Numbered from the stretch's first letter, positions 1 through 8,922 are shown. The stretch is 64,000 nucleotides of DNA from Emticicia oligotrophica DSM 17448 (GCF_000263195.1 NC_018748.1:4278001-4342000), one strand, 5' to 3'. Numbers and translations: made by a program. Notes: a model not told the origin generated them from the letters alone.

Positions 1-649
1 TATTCAATTTTACTTTTAAGGTAATATATTCAAGATATTGCTCGCCTAAATGAGATTTTATCTCTAGAACTATTGGACTAGCCCAATGAATGAATACTTT
101 GGTTTGGGTTTAAGTTTTTTAACTAAATTTTTGCTTCAGAAATGATTCGATAAGTTGTTTTGGGTTCATTTCTTTTAAAACCAGCACATCTACTGAAATT
201 ATTAATATTTCATTTCAGTGAATTTATGGTTTGTGTTCTTAACTGTACCAAATCTTATGCCAAAAAAATTATTTAGCGGTATCAAATTTTGAAAAGGCAA
301 AGTGAAAGTAGGTAAATACTCAAAATATTACCGAAACAATTTGATGGTCTAAAGAAGGTAAATTTAAATAAGATGATTAAGACTTCTACTAAAAAGGAAT
401 CAAACTCACAAAATCACATTAAAATTCAGTGGTTTTATGATTAACAAAATTTAAAATAACATTCAAGCCTAATTAAAGATTGCCATTAAACATATACAAG
501 CTAAAATTAATAATGAAATTATTTTTTTTGTTTTTGATGATAATAAAGGATTTTGATTTGGTGAAATTTGAGTAGAGTAATTTTTCATTTTGGGTAACGG
601 TAACGGTTATAGGAAAGATATTTTTTACTGTAAATTTATGTACAATTCT

Positions 650-679
650 ATAAACTTTCAAAATGTTTTGAAAGTTTAT
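650..679. repeat. Perfect 30-bp palindrome (14-bp arms, 2-nt centre)
   Basis: The arm ATAAACTTTCAAAA at 650-663 is followed by TG and its exact reverse complement at 666-679. There is no long T-tract directly after it on either strand, so it is not a textbook intrinsic terminator. It lies about 45 bp upstream of the candidate -33 element of hisG, where an operator for a dimeric regulator could sit. Its function is not known. Confidence 0.6.
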
Positions 680-723
680 TCTTTACAAAAAGAGATAATT
701 ATAAACTTAAACCAATTATTATT

Positions 724-754
724 TTGTCATTGCCACACGATTAAGTTAATTTTG
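724..754 (+). promoter_or_regulatory. Candidate Bacteroidota-type promoter for hisGD
   Basis: TTG at 724-726 and TAATTTTG at 747-754 are 20 nt apart. They match the Bacteroidota -33 TTG / -7 TAnnTTTG pattern. Initiation would fall near 761, giving a leader of about 23 nt before the hisG ATG at 784. Pattern match only. Confidence 0.45.
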
Positions 755-783
755 TGCTTTGACCAAAGAACAAAATTGTAAAA

Positions 784-1653
784 ATGCCAAATACAGAGTC
801 AATACTGAGAATTGCCCTCCAAAAATCAGGTAGATTAAGTGAGGATTCGTTTAGATTATTCAAAGAATGTGGGATTAAATTTGAAAGTGGTACTGGAAAA
901 TTAAAAACTTCCTCTTCAAACTTTCCTGCTGAATTTTTGTTTCTCAGAGATGATGATATTCCAGGATACGTAGAAGATGGAGTTGCTGACATAGGAATTG
1001 TTGGTGAAAACGTATTTGTTGAAACTAATCGTAAGGCTGAGGTAACCTACCGACTTGGATTCTCAAAATGTCGATTGTCTATTGCCGTACCAAGAAGCGT
1101 TGAATACAAAGGCGTTAACGATTTCAACGGAAAAAGTATCGCTACATCTTATCCTAGAATATTAGGCAATTATTTGAAGGAACAAGGAGTAAAAGCTGAA
1201 ATTCATGAAATCAGTGGCTCTGTTGAAATTGCTCCAAGTATTGGTTTAGCAGAAGGTGTATGTGATATTGTTAGTTCGGGGAGTACACTTTTAAGTAATG
1301 GTTTGAAAGAGGTTGAAACAATCTTCCGTTCGGAAGCTATTTTGATTTCTAATAAGAAATTACCAAAATCAAAAATTGATACACTCAATAAATTATTGTT
1401 TAGAATCAAAGCGGTACAAACGGCTCAGAATTATAAATATATTTTGTTGAATGCACCAAATGATAAGTTGCAAGACATTATCAACTTAATTCCGGGTATG
1501 AAAAGCCCAACTATTGTACCTCTAGCAATGGAGGGTTGGAGCTCGCTACATTCTGTTTTAGAAGAAAATCAGTTTTGGGAAAATATAGAAGCAATTCGTG
1601 GAGCTGGTGCAGAGGGAATATTGGTAATTCCAATTGAAAAAATGATTTACTAA
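784..1653 (+). CDS. hisG: ATP phosphoribosyltransferase, long form
   Basis: This enzyme catalyses the first step of histidine synthesis, condensing ATP with PRPP to phosphoribosyl-ATP in the cytosol. At 289 residues it is the long form. The catalytic part is followed by a C-terminal regulatory domain from about residue 215 that binds histidine for feedback inhibition in this family. The PRPP-binding signature is visible at about residues 148-170 (E-x-APS-x-GLAEGVCD-x-V-x-SGSTL). The start is ATG, 23 nt after the inferred transcription start. hisD follows 43 nt downstream on the same strand, so the two are probably co-transcribed. Only these two his genes are in the window; the rest of the pathway must lie elsewhere. 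Confidence 0.95.
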   Translation: MPNTESILRIALQKSGRLSEDSFRLFKECGIKFESGTGKLKTSSSNFPAEFLFLRDDDIPGYVEDGVADIGIVGENVFVETNRKAEVTYRLGFSKCRLSIAVPRSVEYKGVNDFNGKSIATSYPRILGNYLKEQGVKAEIHEISGSVEIAPSIGLAEGVCDIVSSGSTLLSNGLKEVETIFRSEAILISNKKLPKSKIDTLNKLLFRIKAVQTAQNYKYILLNAPNDKLQDIINLIPGMKSPTIVPLAMEGWSSLHSVLEENQFWENIEAIRGAGAEGILVIPIEKMIY

Positions 1654-1696
1654 AATCAATTTAAAAAAGTTCTAAGCATTGCTTAGCAATAAATAA

Positions 1697-2968
1697 ATGA
1701 ATATTATTTCGTTTCCACAACGCTCAGAATGGAAGAACTTGCTTGCAAGACCAGTGAAAGAAATGGCCGAAATTGAGCAAAAGGTACTTCCTATCTTACA
1801 AAAAGTAAAGCATGAAGGCGATTCGGCATTAAAAGAGTTTGCTTTAAAATTTGATAAGGTTGAACTAAATAACTTTCAAGTTTCACAACAGGAAATTGAT
1901 GCTGCTGAGGGGCTTCTTTCTTTCGAACTGAAGGAAGCAATTGGACAAGCATACAACAATATTTATACATTTCATCAATCACAAAAACAGTCACCCGAGG
2001 TTATCGAAACAATGGCAGGGGTGAAATGCTGGAGAAAAAGTGTAGGTATTCAAAAAGTTGGATTTTATATTCCAGGTGGAACAGCTCCATTGTTCTCTAC
2101 CGTTTTAATGTTAGGTGTTCCTGCACAAATTGCTGGTTGTGAAGAAAGAATACTTTGTTCTCCAAGCAATCATCCTGCAATTTATTATGCAGCTAAATTA
2201 GTTGGTATAACAAAGGTGTATCGAATTGGTGGGGCACAAGCTATTGCAGCAATGGCTTATGGCACTGAATCTATTCCACAAGTATATAAGATTTTTGGCC
2301 CTGGAAACCAATATGTTACTGCTGCTAAACAGCTATTAAGTAAAGAAGGTGTAGCGATAGATATGCCTGCTGGACCTTCAGAAGTAGCAGTGATGGCAGA
2401 TGATTTTGCAATTCCTTCTTTCGTAGCATCTGATTTACTTTCACAGGCCGAACATGGGGCTGATAGTCAGGTATTATTGGTTTCTACAAGTAAGAAATTT
2501 GTTTCAGCAGTAAATCTTGCAGTTTCAGGACAATTAAATAGACTTCCAAGAAAAGATTTAGCTTCTAAAGCTATTGAAAATTCTAAGATTATTTTGTTGG
2601 ATAACGAGCAAGATTGCATTGATTTAATCAATGAATATGCTCCTGAGCACCTAATTTTAGCCGTAGAAAACTACAATGAGGTAGGAGAAAAAATTATCAA
2701 TGCAGGTTCTATCTTTTTAGGAAATTACACACCTGAATCATGTGGAGATTATGCATCGGGTACAAATCATACACTACCAACCAACGGTTATGCTCGTGCT
2801 TATAGTGGTGTTTCGGTTGATAGTTTTGTAAAGAAAATTACTTTCCAAGAAATCTCTAAAGAAGGTATTCTTAATATCGGCCGAACAGTTGAACTAATGG
2901 CCGAAGCAGAATCTTTAGAAGCTCACAAACGAGCGGTGTCTTTGCGTATGGAGAGTTTAACAAATTAA
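1697..2968 (+). CDS. hisD: Histidinol dehydrogenase
   Basis: This NAD-dependent zinc enzyme performs the last two oxidations of histidine synthesis, converting L-histidinol to L-histidine. The 423 residues are a normal family length. Visible hallmarks are the GPGNQYVTAAK segment near residue 200, the zinc/active-site region SQAEHGADSQ at about residues 250-260, the EHL segment near 318, and the C-terminal stretch with ESCGDYASGTNHTLPT near 350, which carries the conserved catalytic His. It lies 43 nt behind hisG on the same strand. The next gene, an SDR dehydrogenase, starts 43 nt further on, so all three may share a transcript. Confidence 0.95.
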   Translation: MNIISFPQRSEWKNLLARPVKEMAEIEQKVLPILQKVKHEGDSALKEFALKFDKVELNNFQVSQQEIDAAEGLLSFELKEAIGQAYNNIYTFHQSQKQSPEVIETMAGVKCWRKSVGIQKVGFYIPGGTAPLFSTVLMLGVPAQIAGCEERILCSPSNHPAIYYAAKLVGITKVYRIGGAQAIAAMAYGTESIPQVYKIFGPGNQYVTAAKQLLSKEGVAIDMPAGPSEVAVMADDFAIPSFVASDLLSQAEHGADSQVLLVSTSKKFVSAVNLAVSGQLNRLPRKDLASKAIENSKIILLDNEQDCIDLINEYAPEHLILAVENYNEVGEKIINAGSIFLGNYTPESCGDYASGTNHTLPTNGYARAYSGVSVDSFVKKITFQEISKEGILNIGRTVELMAEAESLEAHKRAVSLRMESLTN

Positions 2969-3011
2969 TATTTTCAAGGAATTAATTTTACACTGATTAC
3001 AAAATACGAAA

Positions 3012-3779
3012 ATGAATATTGAAAATGGTACTTTCTTAGTAACTGGTGGTGCATCTGGTCTTGGATTAGCCACTGCTCAAATGCTAGTTGATAATGGAGC
3101 AAATGTAGTTTTATTAGATGTAAATATTGATGCTGGACTAGCTGCTGAGAGACAATTAGGTACTAAAGCAAAATTTATTCAAACCGATGTTTCTAATGAA
3201 GCACAAGTAAGTGAAGCAATAGAGTGGGCTGTTAGCAATCATGGTAGTATAAGCGGTGTGGCTAATTGTGCTGGAATTGGCCCAGCGATGCGTGTTGTTG
3301 GAAAAAATGGTCCACATGCACTTGATTTATTTGCTAAAGTAATCAATGTAAACCTTGTTGGTACATTCAATGTAATTCGATTAGCTTCTGCTTCCATGCA
3401 AAATAATGAACCCAATGAATTTGGAGAAAGAGGTGTAATTATCAATACTGCGTCAGTTGCTGCTTATGATGGACAAATTGGGCAAGCTGCATATTCGGCT
3501 TCTAAAGGTGGAATCGTTGCAATGACACTACCAATTGCTCGTGAATTAGCAAGAGTTGGCATAAGAGTAATGACCATAGCACCCGGTATTTTTGAAACTC
3601 CTTTATTAATGGGAATGTCAGAGGAGGTTAAGAATTCTTTAGGTCAGCAAGTTCCATTTCCTCCAAGATTAGGAAAGCCATCTGAATATGCTTCATTAGC
3701 CAAACATATATTTGAAAATGTGATGCTTAATGGAGAAATCATAAGATTAGATGGTGCTATTAGAATGGCAGCTAAGTAA
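3012..3779 (+). CDS. SDR-family dehydrogenase, 3-hydroxyacyl-CoA dehydrogenase type 2-like
   Basis: A classical short-chain dehydrogenase/reductase of 255 residues. The nucleotide-binding motif TGGASGLG is at residues 11-18, NCAGIG is near residue 87, and the catalytic Ser, Tyr and Lys lie in [11 protein letters not shown] and YSASK. The overall pattern (LLDVN after the second strand, GIFETPLL after the active site) resembles HSD17B10-type 3-hydroxyacyl-CoA dehydrogenases, which act on short or branched acyl-CoA in isoleucine and fatty-acid breakdown. That substrate assignment is inference; the SDR fold is certain. It follows hisD closely, although no histidine-pathway role for such an enzyme is known to me. 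A strong terminator at 3799-3832 ends the transcript. Confidence 0.85.
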   Translation: MNIENGTFLVTGGASGLGLATAQMLVDNGANVVLLDVNIDAGLAAERQLGTKAKFIQTDVSNEAQVSEAIEWAVSNHGSISGVANCAGIGPAMRVVGKNGPHALDLFAKVINVNLVGTFNVIRLASASMQNNEPNEFGERGVIINTASVAAYDGQIGQAAYSASKGGIVAMTLPIARELARVGIRVMTIAPGIFETPLLMGMSEEVKNSLGQQVPFPPRLGKPSEYASLAKHIFENVMLNGEIIRLDGAIRMAAK

Positions 3780-3798
3780 TTCAAGAAATGATATAATG

Positions 3799-3832
3799 AA
3801 AAAAGGTGTGAAGTATACTTCACACCTTTTTT
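3799..3832. terminator. Bidirectional terminator between converging SDR and galM genes
   Basis: This is a perfect 34-bp inverted repeat: six A, an 11-bp GC-containing arm (GGTGTGAAGTA), its complement, then six T. It reads as a stem plus U-tract on both strands. It sits exactly between two converging genes. Confidence 0.85.
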
Positions 3833-3835
3833 GTT

Positions 3836-4996
3836 TTATTTAGTTGAAAACTTATAAATGGTTGTCGTTTGATAGGTTTCGTTTGGTTTCAAAACGGTAG
3901 TTGGAAACTTCGCTTGATTTGGTGAATCTGGGTAATGCTCAGTTTCTAAACAAAATCCTGTACGGAATTTATAACTAACACCTTTCCCTTTTGCTTTTCC
4001 ATCTAAGAAATTCCCAGTGTAGAATTGAATAGCTGGTTCGGTAGTGAAAACTTCTAAAACTCGACCTGAATTAGGTTCATAAACACTTGCAACATTTTTT
4101 AATTTATTGCTTGTATCCGTAAATACCCAACAATGGTCATACCCTTTTCCATATTTAATTTGAACATCTTTAGGGTCATTTATTCTTGCCCCAATTTTGA
4201 ATGATTTGGTAAAATCAAAAGGTGTACCGGCTACGGCTTTTAACTCACCTGTAGGAATAAGTGTTTCATCAACTGGTAAGAATTTATCAGCATTCAGAAT
4301 TACTTCGTGGTCAAGTACTTCTTTAGTGAAATCTCCAGTTAAATTAAAATAAGCATGATTAGTAAGATTAACCACCGTAGCTTTATCGGTTTTTGCTTGA
4401 TAATCAATTTTCAGAGAATTATCTTTTTGAAGCGTATAAATTACTTCTACATCTAATTTACCAGGATAGCCTTCCTCTCCATCTGCAGAAGTATAAGTTA
4501 ATTTCAATTGTGGTTCTTCGCCGTCAATGGGAGTAGCGTTCCATAATACTTTATCAAAGCCTTTTTTACCGCCGTGGAGAGCATTTACACCATTATTTTG
4601 AGCAAGTGTATAGGTTTTGCCATCAAGTGTAAATTTGCCTTTAGCAATTCGATTACCATATCGGCCAACTAATGCACCAAAGTAAGGAGAAGCATCTAAA
4701 TAATCTTTCAAAGAATCAGAGCCGAGAGCGATATCTACATATTTGCCATTTTTATCAGGAGCAAGCCAGTTTGTAATAATTCCACCATAGTTGGTTATTT
4801 TTACAACCATACCATTCGCGTTTTTTAAAGTATAAAGCTCTGCTTTTTCACCAGAAGGTAAATTCCCAAAATCAACTTTTTCAATACTTTTTATTGTTGA
4901 AGTTGTGGAGTCTTGTGTAGTTTCTGTTTTTTTTGAGGTACAATTTTGAAATAAAAGTGCACTGCAAAGCAGCAAACTTAGGGCCTTCAATTTCAT
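3836..4996 (-). CDS. galM: Aldose 1-epimerase, predicted lipoprotein
   Basis: A mutarotase interconverting alpha and beta anomers of galactose or glucose. The N-terminus is a lipoprotein-type signal (positively charged start, hydrophobic stretch, cysteine at about residue 19 in LLFQNC followed by a Ser/Thr-rich linker). This places the enzyme in the periplasm or on the outer membrane, as is common in Bacteroidota, rather than in the cytosol. The catalytic region shows NGVNALHGGKKGFDK, the histidine-containing NLTNHAYFNL segment, and a late TTEPAIQFYTGNFLDG segment carrying the conserved acidic residue. The 386 residues are normal for signal-bearing family members. It stands alone on the minus strand, facing the SDR gene across a shared terminator, with no sugar-utilisation genes beside it. 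Confidence 0.9.
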   Translation of the reverse strand: MKLKALSLLLCSALLFQNCTSKKTETTQDSTTSTIKSIEKVDFGNLPSGEKAELYTLKNANGMVVKITNYGGIITNWLAPDKNGKYVDIALGSDSLKDYLDASPYFGALVGRYGNRIAKGKFTLDGKTYTLAQNNGVNALHGGKKGFDKVLWNATPIDGEEPQLKLTYTSADGEEGYPGKLDVEVIYTLQKDNSLKIDYQAKTDKATVVNLTNHAYFNLTGDFTKEVLDHEVILNADKFLPVDETLIPTGELKAVAGTPFDFTKSFKIGARINDPKDVQIKYGKGYDHCWVFTDTSNKLKNVASVYEPNSGRVLEVFTTEPAIQFYTGNFLDGKAKGKGVSYKFRTGFCLETEHYPDSPNQAKFPTTVLKPNETYQTTTIYKFSTK

Positions 4997-5079
4997 AGTT
5001 TATTTGAATTTAAGATTGAATAAATAGAATGAAGCTCTAAGTTAGTACATATAATTAATTGAAGCCAAATTTTAAGTTC

Positions 5080-5673
5080 TTAAATCTGTCGCCAACTTGA
5101 AAATTGATGTCTATAATAAAAAAATCCTCGTTTATTACCATTGGCATTTAAAAAAACGAAGTCTAATGCATGGGCTTGGGTCTCAATTACACAGAAGTTT
5201 TCTCTGGCAAAGCTCAGCAATTCATTAGATACATCTTTCCTATTTAAATCAATTAATTCGGGAATTTCTATAAAATTCCCCGATTTTGCGGCAGTAGTAT
5301 AGCATAACTTGCTTTGTAAGCGAGCTTTAGACCAAGCATTTTCAGAAAATTCATCTTGATGATGAATAAATGCTTTTGCGTAAATCCTTAGCTGTAATTT
5401 TAATTCATCATTGTAGAAAAGCCAGCTTACGGAATTATTTTTAGTTAAGTCATCAATTTTTTTTGACCTAATATCGGTGTGAAAGCATAAAGCTTTTTTT
5501 GCCAAAATTACATTTCTCAAAACTACTGTTCTTTGTTCTGGAAAGTGCTCATTGATTGTGGCAATAATTCCATGATGAAATGGTGCCTTGTATGAATGAA
5601 CCGAATCATTAAGTAATTGCCAAATTTGTTTTTCAATTTCCTCTAAATCGTTTCCTAAAAAAATCTCACGCAT
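5080..5673 (-). CDS. Pyridoxamine 5'-phosphate oxidase-like FMN-binding protein
   Basis: A 197-residue protein with the layout of the pyridoxamine-phosphate-oxidase-like split-barrel family (Alr4036/Pyridox_oxase_2 type). The visible pattern is a TVVLRNV strand, an FHTDIRSKKIDDL segment that in relatives contacts FMN phosphate, WLFYNDELKLQLRIYAKA, and a C-terminal GFFYYRHQFSSWRQI. Family members bind FMN, but the substrate is usually unknown, and I do not claim PLP synthesis for this one. There is no signal peptide, so a cytosolic location is expected. The tmRNA gene and its terminator lie upstream on the same strand. Confidence 0.7.
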   Translation of the reverse strand: MREIFLGNDLEEIEKQIWQLLNDSVHSYKAPFHHGIIATINEHFPEQRTVVLRNVILAKKALCFHTDIRSKKIDDLTKNNSVSWLFYNDELKLQLRIYAKAFIHHQDEFSENAWSKARLQSKLCYTTAAKSGNFIEIPELIDLNRKDVSNELLSFARENFCVIETQAHALDFVFLNANGNKRGFFYYRHQFSSWRQI

Positions 5674-5723
5674 TAGTTCTTCTCTTTTTTAGAAAAACTA
5701 TTTGTTTTAGAAAAAGTTTTTTC

Positions 5724-5764
5724 AATAAAAAAATCCTGACAACTTATTGGTTATCAGGATTTTA
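5724..5764 (-). terminator. Intrinsic terminator of tmRNA
   Basis: Arms AAAATCCTGA at 5730-5739 and TCAGGATTTT at 5754-5763 form a 10-bp stem with a 14-nt loop. On the minus strand the stem runs into a T-run (complement of the A-run at 5727-5733). It begins only a few nucleotides past the tmRNA 3' end. Confidence 0.8.
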
Positions 5765-5766
5765 GT

Positions 5767-6138
5767 GGAGACGCAGAGAGTCGAACTCTGGTCCGAACAT
5801 GGCAATCGTCGAGCCTTCTACATGTTTAGTCGGTCTTAATTTTCGAGAAAAGCTCGGTGTCCGACGTACCAAGACTGTTCCTTAGAAACCTAAATACTAA
5901 TTACCAGCAAGTTCCCCGCAAGTAATCGCCTCTGCATTGTCGACACCCCGAACTCCTCAGCGGCAGAGGTTAGCCGAGGCGGGATGTGGCTAAATGTTTA
6001 ATTCACTCCGGAATTAAGCAGCCATGGCATACGAAGTATTGCCAGTTATTTTTTGGAAGAATTTTTGACAGGAGATTCTACCAACTCCCGACATGCTTAT
6101 ACTCGCAACCACTCACGCCGTCAAAACCGGTCGTCCCC
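5767..6138 (-). ncRNA. ssrA: Transfer-messenger RNA (tmRNA)
   Basis: tmRNA rescues stalled ribosomes together with SmpB and adds a degradation tag. The 5' end (GGGGACG, 6138-6132) and 3' end (CGTCTCC, 5774-5768) pair as the 7-bp acceptor stem with one G-U pair, followed by a discriminator A at 5767. The genome continues CTA, so CCA is not encoded. A T-arm is readable next to the 3' end (GAGTTCGACTC). The tag frame lies at 6014-6043 and reads GNTSYAMAA then TAA. With the alanine brought by the RNA, the tag is (A)GNTSYAMAA, ending in the AA typical of protease-recognised tags. The 372-nt length is normal for one-piece tmRNA. A promoter candidate lies directly upstream and a terminator directly downstream. 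Confidence 0.95.
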
Positions 6139-6156
6139 AGTTGCATTGTATGAATG

Positions 6157-6187
6157 CAAAATTAATGGTTTTAGTTCAAACCCCCAA
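6157..6187 (-). promoter_or_regulatory. Candidate promoter of ssrA
   Basis: Read on the minus strand, TTG (complement of 6185-6187) and TAATTTTG (complement of 6157-6164) are separated by 20 nt, matching the phylum's -33/-7 pattern. Initiation near 6150 would leave a short 5' leader to be trimmed from tmRNA. The -33 element abuts the tex stop codon. Confidence 0.55.
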
Positions 6188-8314
6188 CTAAAACTTCATT
6201 GAAAGACCAATTCGTTTTCTTGGAATATCAACTTCCATTACTTTTACTTGTACTTTTTGATGAACCTTAACTACTTCATTGGGGTCTTTAATGAATTTAT
6301 TAGACATCTGCGATACGTGTACTAAACCATCTTGATGAACACCAATATCTACAAAACATCCAAAAGCCGTAATATTGGTTACAATTCCTGGAAGAATCAT
6401 ACCTACTTTTAGGTCTTCCATTGAGTGAACATCGGCCGAAAACTCAAATGCTTCAAGGGCTTCACGAGGGTCACGACCTGGTTTTTGTAATTCTGATAAA
6501 ATATCATTTAGCGTAGGAATTCCAACCGTTTCGGTGACATAATTCTTTAATACAATTTTTGATTTAAGCTGCTCATTACCAATTAATTCTGAAACCTTAA
6601 CACCTAAATCTTTGGCCATTTTCTGTACTATTGCATAAGTTTCTGGGTGCACAGCTGAATTATCTAATGGGTTTTCAGCTCCTCTAATTCTAAGAAATCC
6701 TGCACATTGTTCGAATGCTTTTGCACCTAAGCGTGGTACTTTTTTGAGTTCTTCTCTTGAACTGAAAGCACCATTTTTTGCACGATATTCTACGATATTT
6801 TGTGCCAATGAAGGGCCTAATCCTGAAACATAACTCAATAAGTGTTTACTGGCGGTATTTAACTCAACGCCAACTAAGTTTACACAACTTTCTACTACTG
6901 AATCAAGACTCTCTTTCAGCATTTTTTGTTCTACATCATGCTGATATTGGCCAACACCGATTGATTTTGGGTCAATTTTAACCAATTCTGCAAGCGGGTC
7001 CATTAATCTTCTTGCAATAGATATGGCTCCTCTAACGGTTACATCTTTATTCGGAAATTCATCGCGAGCAATGGGTGAAGCCGAATAAATAGAAGCCCCT
7101 TGTTCGGAAACAACATGAACTGCAACTTTCAATAAACCGTTGGATGCTTTAATAAGGTTTTTTATAAAAGCCTCTGTTTCTCTGCTCGCAGTTCCATTTC
7201 CAATGGCAATGGCATCTATTCGATATTCAAGTATTAATTTTTTAACAACTGCTTCTGCTTCAATTTTCTTATCCATAGGATAAATTACTGTATCGAACAA
7301 TAAATCTCCTTGTTCATTCAAGCATACAGTTTTACATCCAGTTCTAAATCCGGGGTCTATGCCTAATACTCTTTTCTGCCCCAACGGAGAAGCTAGAAGC
7401 AGCTGACGAAGATTGGTTGCAAAAATCTTTATTGCTTCACTATCAGCTCTTTGCTTAGAAATATTACTAAATTCAGTTTCGATACTCGGCTTCAATAAAC
7501 GGTCATACGAATCACTGATAGCTTGTTCTACTTGCTCTTTAGCTTCAGGTAAGCCGCGTAGATAAATACGGTCGAGGGCATCTACGCCACGTTCTACTTC
7601 AATTGAAATATCAATCGAGAGAATACCTTCTTCTTCACCACGGCGAAGTGCCAATAGGCGGTGAGATGGAATTTTTGAAAGCGGTTCGGAGAAATCATAA
7701 TAATCTTGATATTTAATTCCTTCTTCTTTTTTGCCTTTTTTAACTTTAGAAGTAATAATTGCTTCACGTTCGAATAGTTTGCGAACTGCATTTCTGGCTT
7801 GAATATCTTCGTTAATCCACTCTGCCATAATATCTCTTGCACCTTGAAGAGCATCATTCACATTTTCTACTTGCTCATTTAGGTATTTTTCAGCAATTGC
7901 TTCAATATTTCTGTCTTTTTGAGCAAAAATTATTTTAGCAAGTGGTTCAAGGCCCTTTTCAATAGCTATTATCGCTCTCGTTTTTCGTTTTTGCTTGTAA
8001 GGGAGATATAAATCTTCTAGTTCGTTTAGGTAAAGTGCATTTTTGAGTTTATTTAATAACTCAGGTGTCATTTTACCTTGTTCTTCAATAGATTTTATGA
8101 TTGCTTCACGGCGTTTATCCGCTTCTTGAAATTTATTGTATAATTCTTTGGTATTAGCAATTTGTACTTCGTCCATGCTACCAGTCATTTCTTTACGGTA
8201 TCTAGAAATAAATGGTACTGTTGCTCCTTCTTCGAATAAATTAATGGTATTTTGGATACTTTTTTCGCTCACACCTACTGTTTGAGCAATAATTTGAATT
8301 TGTTTTGGAGTCAT
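6188..8314 (-). CDS. tex: Tex-family RNA-binding transcription accessory protein
   Basis: A large cytosolic nucleic-acid-binding protein of the Tex/Spt6-like family, 708 residues (family usually 700-790). Domain order by eye: an N-terminal helical region opening with a QIIAQTVGVSEKSIQ helix-turn-helix-like segment, a YqgF/RNase H-like domain starting near residue 314 (VLGIDPGFRTGCKTV), helix-hairpin-helix segments around 490 (YVSGLGPSLAQNIVEYR), and a C-terminal S1 RNA-binding domain from about residue 631 (GIVTNITAFGCFVDIGVHQDG). The precise molecular role is not settled; Tex affects transcription and toxin expression in some bacteria. It starts at ATG and is divergent from the small lipoprotein gene at 8385. 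Confidence 0.95.
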   Translation of the reverse strand: MTPKQIQIIAQTVGVSEKSIQNTINLFEEGATVPFISRYRKEMTGSMDEVQIANTKELYNKFQEADKRREAIIKSIEEQGKMTPELLNKLKNALYLNELEDLYLPYKQKRKTRAIIAIEKGLEPLAKIIFAQKDRNIEAIAEKYLNEQVENVNDALQGARDIMAEWINEDIQARNAVRKLFEREAIITSKVKKGKKEEGIKYQDYYDFSEPLSKIPSHRLLALRRGEEEGILSIDISIEVERGVDALDRIYLRGLPEAKEQVEQAISDSYDRLLKPSIETEFSNISKQRADSEAIKIFATNLRQLLLASPLGQKRVLGIDPGFRTGCKTVCLNEQGDLLFDTVIYPMDKKIEAEAVVKKLILEYRIDAIAIGNGTASRETEAFIKNLIKASNGLLKVAVHVVSEQGASIYSASPIARDEFPNKDVTVRGAISIARRLMDPLAELVKIDPKSIGVGQYQHDVEQKMLKESLDSVVESCVNLVGVELNTASKHLLSYVSGLGPSLAQNIVEYRAKNGAFSSREELKKVPRLGAKAFEQCAGFLRIRGAENPLDNSAVHPETYAIVQKMAKDLGVKVSELIGNEQLKSKIVLKNYVTETVGIPTLNDILSELQKPGRDPREALEAFEFSADVHSMEDLKVGMILPGIVTNITAFGCFVDIGVHQDGLVHVSQMSNKFIKDPNEVVKVHQKVQVKVMEVDIPRKRIGLSMKF

Positions 8315-8345
8315 CTTTCCAACCTTTTATATGTATTCTGAATCT

Positions 8346-8353
8346 TATCTTTG
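8346..8353 (+). promoter_or_regulatory. Candidate -7 element (TATCTTTG)
   Basis: A TAnnTTTG match lies 31 nt before the ATG of the lipoprotein gene at 8385. I found no well-placed -33 TTG, so the support is limited. Confidence 0.3.
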
Positions 8354-8384
8354 TAAAACTAATTCACAAAAATCTAATTAAATT

Positions 8385-8879
8385 ATGAAAATTCAATTTC
8401 TTATCTTAATGATTCTTTCCACATTATTTTTGTTAAATTGTGAAAAAGAAAATGAAGTGTCTGTTAATCAGGCATCTATGGGCGATTATACAATCAATTA
8501 CGGTACAAGTTTTGGTATGTGCGTGGGGCCTTGTAAAAAAGAATTAAATATAGCTAACTCCGATTTGTTGTTTACTGTTTATTATAATGAGGGTAGGGGT
8601 GCTGTGGGAGGAAATCCAATTACATATAAAGAAGTTCTTGATGCGGATTTTCAGAGTACTATTACGAAGAATCTTAATTATGAATCCTTTAAAAAATTAA
8701 ATGAAGTTATCGGTTGTCCGGATTGTGCAGATGGTGGAGCCGAATGGGTAGAGATTGTCAAAGGAGATTCGAAATACAAAGTAACCTTTGAATACAATAA
8801 ACCACCAAAAGAGATTGAAACTTTAGTAAAAACACTAAGAGAGAAAAAAGAATATTTTGAGCAAAAATACATAAAATAA
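8385..8879 (+). CDS. Small lipoprotein of unknown function
   Basis: I do not recognise a family. The 164 residues begin with a lipoprotein signal (MKIQF, then a hydrophobic run) with Cys at about residue 19 in LLNCEKE, so it is probably lipid-anchored in the periplasm or outer membrane. The mature part has paired cysteines: CVGPCKKE near residue 46 and CPDCADGGAEW near residue 107. CPDCADGGAEW looks like a metal- or disulfide-forming CxxC, and the spacing would allow two disulfides. The C-terminus is a charged helix. It is a single gene with its own downstream hairpin at 8887-8922. Confidence 0.7.
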   Translation: MKIQFLILMILSTLFLLNCEKENEVSVNQASMGDYTINYGTSFGMCVGPCKKELNIANSDLLFTVYYNEGRGAVGGNPITYKEVLDADFQSTITKNLNYESFKKLNEVIGCPDCADGGAEWVEIVKGDSKYKVTFEYNKPPKEIETLVKTLREKKEYFEQKYIK

Positions 8880-8886
8880 CTATGAA

Positions 8887-8922
8887 ATAAACCCCTCAAG
8901 CTTAATCCTTTGAGGGGTTTAT
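8887..8922. terminator. Bidirectional terminator
   Basis: A 13-bp stem (ATAAACCCCTCAA at 8887-8899, complement at 8910-8922) with a 10-nt loop. It is T-rich after the stem on the plus strand (ATCTTTTGTTT). The right arm overlaps the last codons of the DUF1801 gene on the minus strand. Confidence 0.75.

Larger units (their letters stand above)
1..783. other. Intergenic region upstream of hisG, no gene recognised
   Basis: No convincing coding region was found on either strand. The short open frames here (up to about 60 codons) have low-complexity, AT-driven translations and overlap each other antisense. The only structures I can support are a perfect palindrome at 650-679 and a promoter-like pair at 724-754, both listed separately. 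No tRNA-like cloverleaf was noticed. The stretch could hold the 3' region of a gene left of the window or decayed sequence. Confidence 0.5.

Noticed and set aside
473-781. Two short overlapping open frames before hisG, one with a Cys-His-Cys-His stretch that might suggest a his leader peptide.
   Set aside because: Only two His codons, no attenuator-like alternating hairpins, low-complexity translation, and the frame runs through the candidate promoter.
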